In this document: positions 40,743 to 49,522 of the stretch, one piece after another
How the letters are laid out: every line of letters begins with the position of its first letter
How positions within the stretch are numbered: position 1 is the first letter of the stretch
Assembly: GCA_902561765.1 (NCBI GenBank)
Contig: CACEQR010000009.1
Coordinates: forward strand, 1 to 60,147
Direction of reading: 5' to 3'
DNA from: an uncultured Pelagibacteraceae bacterium
GTDB taxonomy: Bacteria; Pseudomonadota; Alphaproteobacteria; Pelagibacterales; Pelagibacteraceae
DNA: 60,147 nt
Position numbers and translations under genes: made by a program
The notes under the pieces: generated by a model
The model's input: the letters and a program-made list of their open reading frames with translations, nothing else
What the model was told of the DNA's origin: nothing
Databases searched by the model: none

Positions 40743-41711
40743 TCACGTTGACTCACCCAGCTCATTCATTCTTTTACTAACATCTAAAAGTTTTAAATTA
40801 TTATAGGTTTTTAGTAGCATCTTGGGATCTGAATGTCCTGAAATATACATAGTTTCTGCCACAGACAATTTTTTATCCTTCATAAAGTTTGTTAGAGCTT
40901 GCCTTCTTAGATCATGGAATTTTGCATCTTTGATATTGTAGAATTTGCACAATTTATGAAACTGTTTACTTACTGCCATTCCAGATAATCCAAAAGGTAA
41001 CTTGCTATTTTTTAATAAATCTAATGCCTTTTTGGTTAAGGGGATAGTTCTTGGTTTGGTTTTTGTTATAGGAATAAACAAGCTTTCATTAATTAAATGC
41101 TCTTCTTTTATTCTAAGTATCTCGCTTTGCCTCATACCTGTTTCTAGTGCAATCTGAATAATTAATTTAAGTTTTTCTGAGGTTTTATTACCGTAAATTA
41201 AAAGTTTTAGTTCTTTATCAGTAAATCTTCTGTCTCTAGGCTCAGGTAATTTTGGCTTTCTCACATCTAAAACAGGGTTATCTATCTTAAAACCCCACTC
41301 TTTCCTTGCTATAGAAAAAAGATGAGAAATTACTGCTAATCGTCTTTTAACCGAATTAGGCTGTAAATATTTTAAAGATCTGTCTCTGTATTGTGCAATA
41401 ATACTATTATTAATTAGATTTAATTTAAGATTGATAAAAGGTTCTTTTAGAAGATATTTGATAAGTTTGTTCTCCAAATCTTTAGATCTTTTATTTATAG
41501 TAACTTCATCTCTGTATCTAATTAAGCAATCTTTAAACAAGGGATAATTAACTTTTAAGATATCTGTTTCTTCCCTAAAGTATTTAAGCTCTATATTTTT
41601 AGCCCAGATCTGAGCATCTCTCTTTGCTATAAAAGTTTTAGTTGTTGTTGGATGTCCTTTTATTCGAATTACACACTGCCATTTACCAAGTCTTTTTCTA
41701 AAGTACGCCAT
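40743..41711 (-). CDS. int: Tyrosine recombinase (site-specific integrase)
   Basis: 322 residues. The catalytic residues are in place: R194 in TGMRQSEILR, H266 and R269 in HDLRR, H293 in SGHSDPKMLLKTY, and Y303 in TYNNL. An N-terminal core-binding domain precedes. It reads inward from the right end of the island, its start about 90 bp from the 52-bp repeat. This is the enzyme expected to recombine the tRNA repeat. Upstream, GAGTAC occurs twice (41729-41734, 41741-41746), as might arm-type or regulatory sites. It starts at ATG. Confidence 0.92.
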   Translation of the reverse strand: MAYFRKRLGKWQCVIRIKGHPTTTKTFIAKRDAQIWAKNIELKYFREETDILKVNYPLFKDCLIRYRDEVTINKRSKDLENKLIKYLLKEPFINLKLNLINNSIIAQYRDRSLKYLQPNSVKRRLAVISHLFSIARKEWGFKIDNPVLDVRKPKLPEPRDRRFTDKELKLLIYGNKTSEKLKLIIQIALETGMRQSEILRIKEEHLINESLFIPITKTKPRTIPLTKKALDLLKNSKLPFGLSGMAVSKQFHKLCKFYNIKDAKFHDLRRQALTNFMKDKKLSVAETMYISGHSDPKMLLKTYNNLKLLDVSKRMNELGEST

Positions 41712-41800
41712 ATCATTCCTCCAATTTTGAGTACGAGAGTGAGTACTTGTAGTTACTTAGTTAAATTCGTTATTGTTTACCTGTGAAAATTGGGGTGGTA

Positions 41801-41852
41801 CAGTACACTCATAATGTATTGGTCCCAGGTTCGAGTCCTGGCGGGCCCACCA
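41801..41852 (+). repeat. Right attachment repeat (partial tRNA, 52 bp)
   Basis: Identical to 23390-23441 and includes the anticodon loop and the CCA end, but no 5' half, so it is a tRNA fragment and not a gene. It marks the chromosome-island junction. It is followed 5 bp later by the stop of mlaC, which shows that the core sequence was restored downstream. Confidence 0.93.
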
Positions 41853-41857
41853 TTAAT

Positions 41858-42448
41858 TTATTTTATTATAAATTCTTCTAAAGATTTAAAAAGATAATTA
41901 ATATCTCCATTATTATTTTGAATAATGGATTTGAACTCCTCTTTTTGAGTTCTCGCTAAACTTAAACCTTCAACTATAAGATCTCTGATTAATGGCCTTT
42001 CAGGATTTTTGGTGTAGATTCTCCAATCAATCTTTACTTCTGGATTTTTAGATGTAGCCTCTAAAATTGTATTTACAATTGTATATTTATCATTAATTTT
42101 TTTTTCAGAAACGACATTAATTTTTGGATCAGAATAATCAACTAATCTGCTGGAAAAACTCTTCAAGAAATAACTCTTGAATAGTTTTTTATATTTTATT
42201 TTTTGATCTTCATTCAGATCTTTACGATACTTCCCCAATGTATACAATCCGATACCATTAATATCTACATTAATCTCTGCAATATTATTTAATTTAATTA
42301 TTTTAGATTCTACAGGGTCTGAACTTGATAAAATTATTGAGGCTTCATTCACTATTTCAGCAATTAATTTACCGGGCTCTTTTCCAAATAAAGGATTAGT
42401 AAAAAATATAACTAATATAATTGAGGAAATAAATTTGATTTTGATCAT
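41858..42448 (-). CDS. mlaC: MlaC-type phospholipid-binding protein
   Basis: 196 residues, with an N-terminal signal peptide (FISSIILVIFFTNPLFG). The Ttg2D/MlaC pattern is visible: SKIIKLNNIAEINVDINGIGLYTLGKY, an LSSRLVDY helix, the strand TIVNTILEA, and WRIYTKNPERPLIRDLIVEGLSLARTQKEEF. MlaC shuttles phospholipids between MlaA at the outer membrane and the MlaFEDB transporter at the inner membrane. It is adjacent to mlaA (6-bp gap); the transporter genes are outside the window. The island inserted just beyond its stop. Confidence 0.85.
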   Translation of the reverse strand: MIKIKFISSIILVIFFTNPLFGKEPGKLIAEIVNEASIILSSSDPVESKIIKLNNIAEINVDINGIGLYTLGKYRKDLNEDQKIKYKKLFKSYFLKSFSSRLVDYSDPKINVVSEKKINDKYTIVNTILEATSKNPEVKIDWRIYTKNPERPLIRDLIVEGLSLARTQKEEFKSIIQNNNGDINYLFKSLEEFIIK

Positions 42449-42454
42449 TAAGAA

Positions 42455-43264
42455 TTATTGAGTATCTATTTCTTCCCAATCATCATCGTTCATTGTTTCT
42501 GTAGTCTCGTCAAGATTTTGAATTTTTCTCTGTCTATCTTGTAAATACAAGCTTCTTACGGATGCGTATAAATCCAGTGAATTTTTTTCTAAGCTATCAA
42601 AGGCCTCTAAATTTTTTGCTCTGAAATCTACCCCAGCTGTTAATCTTGAATAATAATAATCTGAATTTTCGAAGTATTGAGTGTCATTACTAATTGTTAC
42701 GTTATACCAAGCATCCCCACCTGTAAAATTAACCATTGAACCTAGTGAATCCCTCACAGTTGTGGGACCCAAAACAGGTAAAACAAAATAGCATCCTTCT
42801 TTTACACCCCAAGTTCCAAGAGTTTGTCCATAATCTTCTTTATCAAGTTTTTTTAATCCATAATATGAAGCAACATCAAATATACCAGCTATACCGAGTG
42901 TTGTATTAATTGAAAATCTTAAGGTATTAATTCCAGCTTCCTTAAATTGCCCTTGCAATACATTATTTGGGATTGTTACTACATTTGACAAGTTGTTTAA
43001 TGCATTACTTGTTCCTGATCTTATTGGTTTAGGAAGATATCTATAACCTTTAGCGACAGGTTTAAAAAAAATCTTATCTAAACCCTGATTGAATGCAAAA
43101 ATACCTCTGTTAACAGTTTCGAAACAATCTTTTACTTCACTAGCTTGTTCTACTACTTTATTTTTACTTTTTATATCTACAGCTCCATCAGATCCCGCAA
43201 AAACTTTAAAAGTTAAAAATTGTGATAATATTAAAATTGTTAATACTGTTAAAATCTTTTTCAT
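42455..43264 (-). CDS. mlaA: MlaA (VacJ)-family outer-membrane phospholipid-transport protein
   Basis: 269 residues. KDCFETVNRGIFAFNQGLDK, PKPIRSGTSNALNNLSNVVTIPNNVLQGQFKEAGI, RFSINTTLGIAGIFDVASYYGL, GQTLGTWGV and YFVLPVLGPTTVRDSLG are the family signatures. It extracts phospholipid from the outer leaflet and passes it to MlaC. A signal peptide ends in FKVFAGSDG. No lipobox Cys follows the hydrophobic core, so this copy does not look like a classical lipoprotein. An acidic Glu/Asp-rich tail (TETMNDDDWEEID) closes it. Starts at ATG. Confidence 0.9.
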   Translation of the reverse strand: MKKILTVLTILILSQFLTFKVFAGSDGAVDIKSKNKVVEQASEVKDCFETVNRGIFAFNQGLDKIFFKPVAKGYRYLPKPIRSGTSNALNNLSNVVTIPNNVLQGQFKEAGINTLRFSINTTLGIAGIFDVASYYGLKKLDKEDYGQTLGTWGVKEGCYFVLPVLGPTTVRDSLGSMVNFTGGDAWYNVTISNDTQYFENSDYYYSRLTAGVDFRAKNLEAFDSLEKNSLDLYASVRSLYLQDRQRKIQNLDETTETMNDDDWEEIDTQ

Positions 43265-43307
43265 TAAGGCTGTTTATATTATATCCTCTTATTATTTAAA
43301 GATTTAA

Positions 43308-44054
43308 ATGTTTGAAATAATGCAGAAAAATGTTGAAAAAATGACGGTTAATTATTCACCCAATTTTAATCCAAAAAAAAGGAATAAAAAAAAAATAAAA
43401 TACTTAATTTTTCATTATACAGGAATGAAAAATGATAGGTCGGCTATCAAAAAATTAACAAGTTCAAATTCTAATGTAAGTTGTCATTACTATATAACTT
43501 CAAATGGAAAACTAATTCAAATGGTTCCTGACTTATACATTGCGTGGCATGCAGGTAAATCGAGCTGGAAAAATCAAAAATCACTAAATAATAGTTCCAT
43601 AGGAATAGAAATTTCTAATCCAGGTCATAAACATGGTTATAAAAAATTTAATAACAATCAGATAAAATGTTTGCTTAGAATTTCAAAATTTTTGATTAAA
43701 AAATATAAAATTGAAAAAAAAAATGTTTTAGGCCACTCTGATATAGCTCCATTAAGAAAAATAGATCCTGGAGAAAAATTCCCTTGGAAATTTTTATCAA
43801 AATATAAAATTGGTATTTGGCATAAAGTAAATAAAAAAAAACTGAAAATATTTGATAGAAAAATATCAGAATTAAATCTTAAAAATTTTTTAAGTAACTT
43901 AAAAAAAATAGGTTATAAAGTTGAATATAATAATTCTTCAAAGCAAAAAAAAATTATAAAAATTTTTCAAATGAAATTTAGACCAGAAAAAATTGATGGA
44001 AAATTGGATTTTGAATGTTATGAGATTGCAAAATCCCTTAATAATCTTAAATAA
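43308..44054 (+). CDS. ampD: N-acetylmuramoyl-L-alanine amidase (AmpD-like)
   Basis: 248 residues without a signal peptide, so likely cytoplasmic. The amidase_2 fold shows FHYTGM (zinc His), SCHYYITSNGKLIQMVPD, WHAGKSSW, NNSSIGIEISNPGH and GHSDIAPLRKIDPGEKFPW (second zinc His and Asp). It cleaves the peptide from MurNAc in muropeptide recycling. The C-terminal ~70 residues look like a peptidoglycan-binding segment. The first ~12 residues may be non-coding, since MTVNYSPNF (43341) is also a plausible start. Confidence 0.85.
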   Translation: MFEIMQKNVEKMTVNYSPNFNPKKRNKKKIKYLIFHYTGMKNDRSAIKKLTSSNSNVSCHYYITSNGKLIQMVPDLYIAWHAGKSSWKNQKSLNNSSIGIEISNPGHKHGYKKFNNNQIKCLLRISKFLIKKYKIEKKNVLGHSDIAPLRKIDPGEKFPWKFLSKYKIGIWHKVNKKKLKIFDRKISELNLKNFLSNLKKIGYKVEYNNSSKQKKIIKIFQMKFRPEKIDGKLDFECYEIAKSLNNLK

Positions 44055-44055
44055 T

Positions 44056-44085
44056 TTGTATTGAATTTTTATAAAAAATTAATAT
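44056..44085 (+). promoter_or_regulatory. Candidate promoter of RNase P RNA
   Basis: TTGTAT (44056-44061), an 18-bp spacer and TAATAT (44080-44085) place a start site at about 44092, right at the first base of the P1 stem of the RNase P RNA. The agreement with the RNA end supports the call. Confidence 0.5.
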
Positions 44086-44092
44086 TGTCCGA

Positions 44093-44452
44093 ATGCCAGA
44101 TAAAAGACTTATCGCTTTAATTTATTAAAGAGGAAAGTCCGGGCTCTACAAAGACACGGTGCCAGTTAACGGCTGGCGGGGGCGACCCTAGGGATAGTGC
44201 CACAGAAAATAAACCGCCTTATCAAGGCAAGGGTGAAAAGGTGTGGTAAGAGCACACCGGCTAAGTTGGTAACAGCTAGCGCATGGAAAACCCCACTGAG
44301 AGCAAGACTGAGTAGAGATGACACTGTTAGAAATAACAAAAAGCAGTCTTTGGCTAGTCATCTGGGTTAGTTGCTTGAGTCTTAAAGTGATTTAAGACCT
44401 AGAGAAATGATAAGTTTAAATGACAGAACCCGGCTTATATTTTATCTGGCAT
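44093..44452 (+). ncRNA. rnpB: RNase P RNA (class A)
   Basis: The conserved core is easy to read: GAGGAAAGTCCGGGCT near the 5' side, ACGGTGCC, GGGTGAAAAGGTG, GGTAACAGCTAGC and the 3' part AGAACCCGGCTTAT. The two ends pair as a long P1 stem, since TGCCAGATAAAA at the start is the complement of TTTTATCTGGCA at the end; this fixes the boundaries. The ribozyme removes 5' leaders from tRNA precursors. The GC-rich core stands out in this AT-rich region. It sits between the amidase and mraZ. Confidence 0.97.
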
Positions 44453-44558
44453 ATTTAAATTAAAATAAATCCAAAATAATTATTTCCAGAAGATGAAAAA
44501 TAGAATTTTAAGTCAAATTTTTAAGAACAAAATAAGAATAAATTATTGATTTTATCAG

Positions 44559-44587
44559 TTGACGATAGATTATAAAACCCATAATAT
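44559..44587 (+). promoter_or_regulatory. mraZ (dcw cluster) promoter
   Basis: TTGACG at 44559-44564, a 17-bp spacer and TAATAT at 44582-44587. The -10 lies inside the MraZ operator, so MraZ binding should repress it. It probably reads the whole cluster, as gaps are short or absent to ddl. Confidence 0.65.
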
Positions 44588-44601
44588 CCCATAATATCCC
44601 A
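44577..44601 (-). promoter_or_regulatory. MraZ operator: three TGGGN repeats, 10-bp period
   Basis: On the minus strand, TGGGA (44597-44601), TGGGA (44587-44591) and TGGGT (44577-44581) repeat with exactly 10-bp period, that is 5-bp spacers. This is the MraZ binding box known from E. coli and mycoplasmas. It overlaps the -10 of the promoter and lies 20 bp ahead of mraZ. Confidence 0.75.
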
Positions 44602-44620
44602 AATAAGGAATATATGGATT

Positions 44621-45076
44621 ATGTTTTTATCTATTTTCGAAAACAGGTTAGACAAAAAAGGCAGGGTGTCAGTGCCTGCTAGCTACAGAGCTTATCTTTC
44701 AAGTTTAGGCTATAATGGCATTATATGTTTTCCATCTTTTAACAACCAATCAATAGAAGCATGGTCTCAAGATAGAATAGAAAAAATTTCAAATTCAATA
44801 GACACATTAAATCCTTTTGATGAAAAAAAGGATTATTTTGCAACATCGATTCTTTCTGAAAGTATTAATTTACAATTTGATAGCGAAGGAAGAATTCTAC
44901 TTGGACAAAAATTATTAAAACATGCAAAAATTAAAAGTAGCATGCTATTTGTTGGTCAGGGAAAAACTTTCCAAATATGGGAACCAACTAACTTTGAAAA
45001 ATTTAGGGTCACTGCTAGAAAAAAATCAAACATTAATAGGGCTAACCTTAAATGGGAGCAAAAACTTAATAACTAA
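44621..45076 (+). CDS. mraZ: Transcriptional regulator MraZ
   Basis: 151 residues with two MraZ/SpoVT-AbrB halves: ENRLDKKGRVSVPASYRAYL and the second ESINLQFDSEGRILLGQKLL. The DxxGR motif appears in both. MraZ forms a ring of 8-12 subunits and represses the dcw promoter through TGGGN repeats, which are present just upstream. It is the first gene of the cluster and is followed 11 bp later by ftsZ. Confidence 0.93.
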   Translation: MFLSIFENRLDKKGRVSVPASYRAYLSSLGYNGIICFPSFNNQSIEAWSQDRIEKISNSIDTLNPFDEKKDYFATSILSESINLQFDSEGRILLGQKLLKHAKIKSSMLFVGQGKTFQIWEPTNFEKFRVTARKKSNINRANLKWEQKLNN

Positions 45077-45087
45077 ATGGGGGATAA

Positions 45088-46542
45088 ATGACAATAAATT
45101 TTAAAGCGCCAGAGATAAAAGAGTTGAAACCAAGAATACTAGTTCTTGGAATAGGAGGAGCTGGAGGAAACGCAATTAATGGAATGATAGAAGCAGGTTT
45201 GCAAGGAGTTGAATTTATAGCTGTAAATACTGATGCACAGGATTTGAGGTTAAGTCATGCCCAAACAAAAATTCAAATGGGATTAAATTTGACTAAAGGA
45301 TTAGGTGCTGGAGCTAAATTAGATATAGGAGAAGCTGCTGCTGATGAATCTTTAAATGAAATTGTAAATGTGCTTCAAGGTTCAAATATGGTTTTCATAA
45401 CTGCAGGTATGGGTGGTGGAACTGGAACTGGTGCTGCTCATGTTATTGCTCGTGCAGCAAAGGAACTTAATATACTCACAATTGGAGTAGTTACTTTACC
45501 TTTCTTATATGAGGGTCCTTCTAGGATGAGAAAAGCACATCAAGGTCTTGAAGAATTAAGAAAACATGTTGATACTATCATAGTAGTTCCAAATCAAAAT
45601 TTATTTAAAATAGCTAGCGAACAAACTACATTTGAGGAGTCTTTTGAGCTTTCAAATGATGTACTACTTCATGGAGTTCAGAGTATTACAGATCTAATGG
45701 TAAGACCTGGTTTGATTAATTTAGATTTTGCTGATGTTGAAACTGTTATGAGTTCAATGGGTAAGGCTATGATGGGAACAGGTCAAGCTGAAGGTGAAGG
45801 TAGAGCTGTTAAAGCAGCGGAAATGGCAATTAGCAATCCATTGATAGATGACTATACTTTGAAGGGAGCGAAAGGTCTCTTAGTAAATATAACTGGAGGT
45901 AAAGATCTTAAACTTTTTGAAGTTGATGAGGCAGTTAATAAAGTAAGAGCCGAGGTAGATCCTGAAGCAGAACTTATAATAGGTGCAATTACTGATGAAA
46001 AACTTGATGGCTTAATGAGAGTTTCCATCGTTGCTACTTCTTTGGATGGTCAACAGCCAGAGCCTAAATCAGTAATCAATATGGTTCACAGAATACAGAA
46101 TAGAAACCCTGGATATTCTGATTTTTCCAATAATGTTGCAAATCAATCATTCTCTTTCTCTAATCAAAATAACTCAATAATGACCAATGGTGCTAATGCG
46201 CTTAAATTTGAGGAAGAGGTAAAAACTGAAACTGAAAGTCAAGAGGCATCCACAACGAATTCAGCCGAGGAACTTGTAAGTTCAGCAATTGTTGAGGAGG
46301 AAATTAACTCAGATAAAGATGAAGTATCTAATGATTCTGAACAACCGATTGAAAAACAAGAAACTGAAACTTCTCCATCAAATGGACTAGAAAACTTTAA
46401 TTTTGATGAAGAAACACCCGAACTATTTAATTCTGATGGAGAAACAGAAGATCAAACTTCTTTAACACCAGAAATAAGTGAAACAAAAGAAGAAGAAGAC
46501 GATTTAGAAATTCCAGCATTTTTGAGAAGACAAAAAAATTAA
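45088..46542 (+). CDS. ftsZ: Cell-division GTPase FtsZ
   Basis: 484 residues. [12 protein letters not shown] opens the GTPase, the tubulin signature is [11 protein letters not shown], and the T7 region is [12 protein letters not shown] long acidic disordered linker follows (residues ~345-465). The C-terminal peptide [12 protein letters not shown], which binds FtsA and other partners, is intact. FtsZ polymerises into the Z-ring. Its position directly after mraZ is odd, as ftsZ usually ends the cluster after ftsA. A GGGGG Shine-Dalgarno-like patch lies before the ATG. The complete domains suggest a functional gene. Confidence 0.97.
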   Translation: MTINFKAPEIKELKPRILVLGIGGAGGNAINGMIEAGLQGVEFIAVNTDAQDLRLSHAQTKIQMGLNLTKGLGAGAKLDIGEAAADESLNEIVNVLQGSNMVFITAGMGGGTGTGAAHVIARAAKELNILTIGVVTLPFLYEGPSRMRKAHQGLEELRKHVDTIIVVPNQNLFKIASEQTTFEESFELSNDVLLHGVQSITDLMVRPGLINLDFADVETVMSSMGKAMMGTGQAEGEGRAVKAAEMAISNPLIDDYTLKGAKGLLVNITGGKDLKLFEVDEAVNKVRAEVDPEAELIIGAITDEKLDGLMRVSIVATSLDGQQPEPKSVINMVHRIQNRNPGYSDFSNNVANQSFSFSNQNNSIMTNGANALKFEEEVKTETESQEASTTNSAEELVSSAIVEEEINSDKDEVSNDSEQPIEKQETETSPSNGLENFNFDEETPELFNSDGETEDQTSLTPEISETKEEEDDLEIPAFLRRQKN

Positions 46543-46560
46543 TGGTCTTCAAAAAAATAA

Positions 46561-47556
46561 ATGAATGCCACCATAAATCTGGAAAACAAACATTTTCCAG
46601 TTCTGCTAAATGAATTAATTAGCATTATTTCCCCTCTTTATGGTGGCACATTTATAGACTGTACTTTTGGACAAGGTGGATACTCAAAAAAAATTCTAGA
46701 AAATAAAAAAAATAATATAATTGCAATAGATCGAGACAAAGATGTTTTGACTTGTGCATCGCAATTTGAAAAAAAATATAGAAATAGATTCAAATTTTAT
46801 AATATTAAATTTTCTCAATTAAAAAAAATAAAAATTAAAAATAATGATCTAAAAGGTATTATTTTCGACTTAGGATACTCTCTTAACCAAATAAAAAACT
46901 CTAAAAAAGGATTATCATTTAACGATAAAGGTAAACTAAATATGAGAATGGGAATAAATGATTTTTCAGCAAACGATTTAATATCTAATATGGATGAAAA
47001 TAATCTTTCAAGAGTTTTTAAAATATTTGGTGATGAAAGATATTCAAAAAAAATTGCTAGAGAAATTGTTAGAATAAGAGAATTTAAAACTATTAAAACT
47101 GAAGATTTGGTCCAAATTATAGATAGTGTAAAAAAATACCAAAAAACAAAAATTCATAATTCAACTAAAATTTTTCAAGCACTAAGAATTTTAGTGAATA
47201 AAGAAATTAGCGAATTAATAAATGCTTTAATAAATTCATTTCACCTAATTCCTATTGGTGGTATAATTGCTGTAGTTACTTTTCATTCAATAGAAGATAA
47301 AATTGTTAAATTTTTTTTTAAACACTATTCGGAGGAAAGAAATTCTTCTAGATATATGCCAAACGAAGAAGTATCAGAAAAATGTTTTAAAATAATTAAT
47401 AAAAAACCAATTTTACCTAGCTTTAAAGAGGTAAGTCAAAATCCACCATCAAGATCTGCTAAACTTAGGTATGCAATAAAAATAAACCAAAAATGTAATT
47501 TTAATGATCTTAGGGAAAAATTTAAATATCTGACAAATATTGAGGAGTTAAGGTAA
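46561..47556 (+). CDS. rsmH: 16S rRNA (cytosine-1402-N4)-methyltransferase
   Basis: 331 residues. FPVLLNELISIISP and FIDCTFGQGGYSKKIL give the AdoMet site, and IIFDLGYSLNQI, KGLSFNDKGKLNMRMG and VVTFHSIEDKIVKFFF are RsmH (MraW) signatures. It N4-methylates C1402 in 16S rRNA. Also known as mraW, it is usually directly after mraZ; here ftsZ intervenes. A gap of 18 bp separates it from ftsZ and 4 bp from ftsL. Confidence 0.94.
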   Translation: MNATINLENKHFPVLLNELISIISPLYGGTFIDCTFGQGGYSKKILENKKNNIIAIDRDKDVLTCASQFEKKYRNRFKFYNIKFSQLKKIKIKNNDLKGIIFDLGYSLNQIKNSKKGLSFNDKGKLNMRMGINDFSANDLISNMDENNLSRVFKIFGDERYSKKIAREIVRIREFKTIKTEDLVQIIDSVKKYQKTKIHNSTKIFQALRILVNKEISELINALINSFHLIPIGGIIAVVTFHSIEDKIVKFFFKHYSEERNSSRYMPNEEVSEKCFKIINKKPILPSFKEVSQNPPSRSAKLRYAIKINQKCNFNDLREKFKYLTNIEELR

Positions 47557-47560
47557 TTTA

Positions 47561-47866
47561 ATGAAAAAAATATTTTTTTTTACACCAATAATAATTCTCA
47601 TTTTTGCTACAACATTAACAAAAAACTCAACAAAAAAACTTGATAAACAAATTTTTGAAATTAACGAAAATATAAGAATTTTGGAGGATCGATATGAGCT
47701 AACTTTACTTGATTATAATATTCTCACCTCACCAAAAAAATTAATCGAGTATCAACAATTTTATTTTGAGGAAAAATTCATACAAAAAAAAATAGAAAAT
47801 TTGAGTACAATTGCAGTTGTAAATGATAAATTAAAAATAGAGAAAATGGTTAGTATTGATGAATGA
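47561..47866 (+). CDS. ftsL: FtsL-like cell-division protein
   Basis: 101 residues. A single N-terminal membrane segment (FFFTPIIILIFATTL) is followed by a charged coiled coil (LDKQIFEINENIRILEDRYEL) and then LDYNILTSPKKLIEYQQFYF. FtsL sequences diverge fast, so the call rests on topology and on position between rsmH and ftsI. FtsL scaffolds FtsQB and activates FtsWI. It overlaps ftsI by 11 bp. Confidence 0.75.
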   Translation: MKKIFFFTPIIILIFATTLTKNSTKKLDKQIFEINENIRILEDRYELTLLDYNILTSPKKLIEYQQFYFEEKFIQKKIENLSTIAVVNDKLKIEKMVSIDE

Positions 47867-49511
47867 ATCAAGCCAAAACACTCAATATTCAGATAAATAT
47901 AATCAGAGCTTTTCATTTAAAGAAAATAAGTCATATTTGAAAATATCCTTTGAGAGAGTCGCATTTATTTTTTTTGTATTTTTTATTTTGGCAGTTATTT
48001 TTTCGTCAAAAGTAATACTACTTAGTATTAAAAAAATTCCAGAAATCCAAAAAATAACAAAAAAAGAAAATTTTAGATCTAGTATTTTAGATAAAGATGG
48101 AAATATTTTAGCAAAAAGTGTTCCAATTATTAATTTGGGTATAAATCCTAATTTAGTAATAAATAAAGAAAAATTATTAATTTCTCTTAAATTAATATTT
48201 CCAAATAAAAATTTTGAAGATGAGATGTATGGAAAAAAATTTTTTTATGTTAAAAAAAAAATAAGTCCAAAAAAACTTGAACAAGTCCTACTTTTAGGAG
48301 ATAAATCATTTATTCAAGAAGAAAGCATAGCAAGAGTTTATCCTAATGGAAATTTGTTCAGCCACGTAATTGGACAAATTGATAATGATAATAATGGCAT
48401 ATCAGGAATTGAAAAAACTTTTGATTATGAACTAACAACCTCGAAAGAACCTTTAAAATTAACACTTGATAAAGATTTACAATATTTAATTAAAGAGGAA
48501 TTGTTAAAATCTAAAGATATATTTCAAAATATTGGTAGTGCTGCGATTTTAATGAATATTAACAATGGCAATATTTTATCAATGATTTCTCTTCCTGACT
48601 TTGATCTTAATAAAAGAGAAAAAATTATTGATAAAAAATATATCAATAGAGCGACAAAAGGTGTTTATGAATTTGGCTCTGTTTTTAAAACTCTTACATT
48701 AGCTGCAGGCTTACAATACAATGTTATAGAACCGGATACAGAGTTTAGGGATCTTAAAAAAAGGATTACATGCGCAGGAAATTCTATATCTGAATATGAT
48801 GACAAAATACCATCAGATTTAACTGCAGAGGAGATTTTAATAAGATCAGGAAATATTGGTTCTGTTAGAATAGCTGAAAAAGTTGGCATAGAAAACTACA
48901 ATGAATTTTTGAAAAATATTGGAATTATTTCTAATTTAGAATTTGATATTCAGGAGGTGGGATCAACCCAAATAGGAAGATGGGGTAAATGTAAACTTGC
49001 GACGGTTTCGTTTGGTCATGGGATTGCTACAACTTTATTACAACTTTCTAAAGCTTATTCTATTATTAGTAATGGAGGATACGATATAACTCCTACATTA
49101 ATTAAGAAGGACAGTTTAAAAAGACAAAGGATACTCAATGACAATTTATCAGAAACAATTAACCCTATTCTCAGAAAAATTGTATCAACAAAAGAAGGAA
49201 CTGCAGGTTTCGCAAATGTAAAAGGTTATGAAGTAGGAGGAAAAACTGGTACAGCGGATCAACCTTCTGAGGGTGGCTATTCTAAAAAAAAGGTTAATAC
49301 TTTTACTTCAGTTTTTCCTACATCAGATCCAAAATTTGTATTAGCCGTGATGCTAGATGAACCAAAAGCAAATAGAGAATTTGTCTATCATTATAGAGAT
49401 GATAGATATCCCTACAAAGGTAACTGGAGGAATACAGCAGGATGGACTACTGTTTGGATAACAGGTCAGATAATTGATAAAATTGGGCCAATTTTAGCCA
49501 CAAAATATTAA
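47856..49511 (+). CDS. ftsI: Division-specific peptidoglycan transpeptidase (PBP3)
   Basis: 551 residues with one membrane anchor (VAFIFFVFFILAVIFSSKVI) and a class B PBP layout. The catalytic motifs are SVFK (in FGSVFKTLTLA), SGN (in IRSGNIGSVRIAEK) and KTG (in VGGKTGTADQPS). The dimerisation part (RSSILDKDGNILAKS) precedes. It cross-links septal peptidoglycan together with FtsW, encoded four genes downstream in the same cluster. It is slightly shorter than the E. coli protein. Confidence 0.95.
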   Translation: MMNESSQNTQYSDKYNQSFSFKENKSYLKISFERVAFIFFVFFILAVIFSSKVILLSIKKIPEIQKITKKENFRSSILDKDGNILAKSVPIINLGINPNLVINKEKLLISLKLIFPNKNFEDEMYGKKFFYVKKKISPKKLEQVLLLGDKSFIQEESIARVYPNGNLFSHVIGQIDNDNNGISGIEKTFDYELTTSKEPLKLTLDKDLQYLIKEELLKSKDIFQNIGSAAILMNINNGNILSMISLPDFDLNKREKIIDKKYINRATKGVYEFGSVFKTLTLAAGLQYNVIEPDTEFRDLKKRITCAGNSISEYDDKIPSDLTAEEILIRSGNIGSVRIAEKVGIENYNEFLKNIGIISNLEFDIQEVGSTQIGRWGKCKLATVSFGHGIATTLLQLSKAYSIISNGGYDITPTLIKKDSLKRQRILNDNLSETINPILRKIVSTKEGTAGFANVKGYEVGGKTGTADQPSEGGYSKKKVNTFTSVFPTSDPKFVLAVMLDEPKANREFVYHYRDDRYPYKGNWRNTAGWTTVWITGQIIDKIGPILATKY

Positions 49512-49522
49512 GAGCGTAAAAC

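Larger units (their letters stand above)
23390..41852. mobile_element. tRNA-integrated genomic island of about 18.4 kb
   Basis: Bounded by the 52-bp tRNA repeat, with a tyrosine recombinase at the right end pointing inward. The contents are accessory: a helicase-nuclease operon, a likely restriction-modification pair, nuclease-like, zinc-ribbon, DUF4116 and MORN proteins, and many unknowns. There are no capsid, terminase, portal, relaxase, replication or transposase genes that I can recognise. It is therefore an integrative element, satellite or defence island and not a complete prophage. The flanks (SGNH gene and tRNAs on the left, mlaC on the right) look like ordinary core genes. Confidence 0.9.

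Noticed and set aside
41801..41852. Second tRNA gene at the right island end
   Set aside because: Only the 3' part is present; no acceptor 5' strand or D arm, so it is an attachment-site remnant.
23390..41852. Complete prophage
   Set aside because: No capsid, terminase, portal, tail or lysis genes are recognisable; only the integrase resembles phage.
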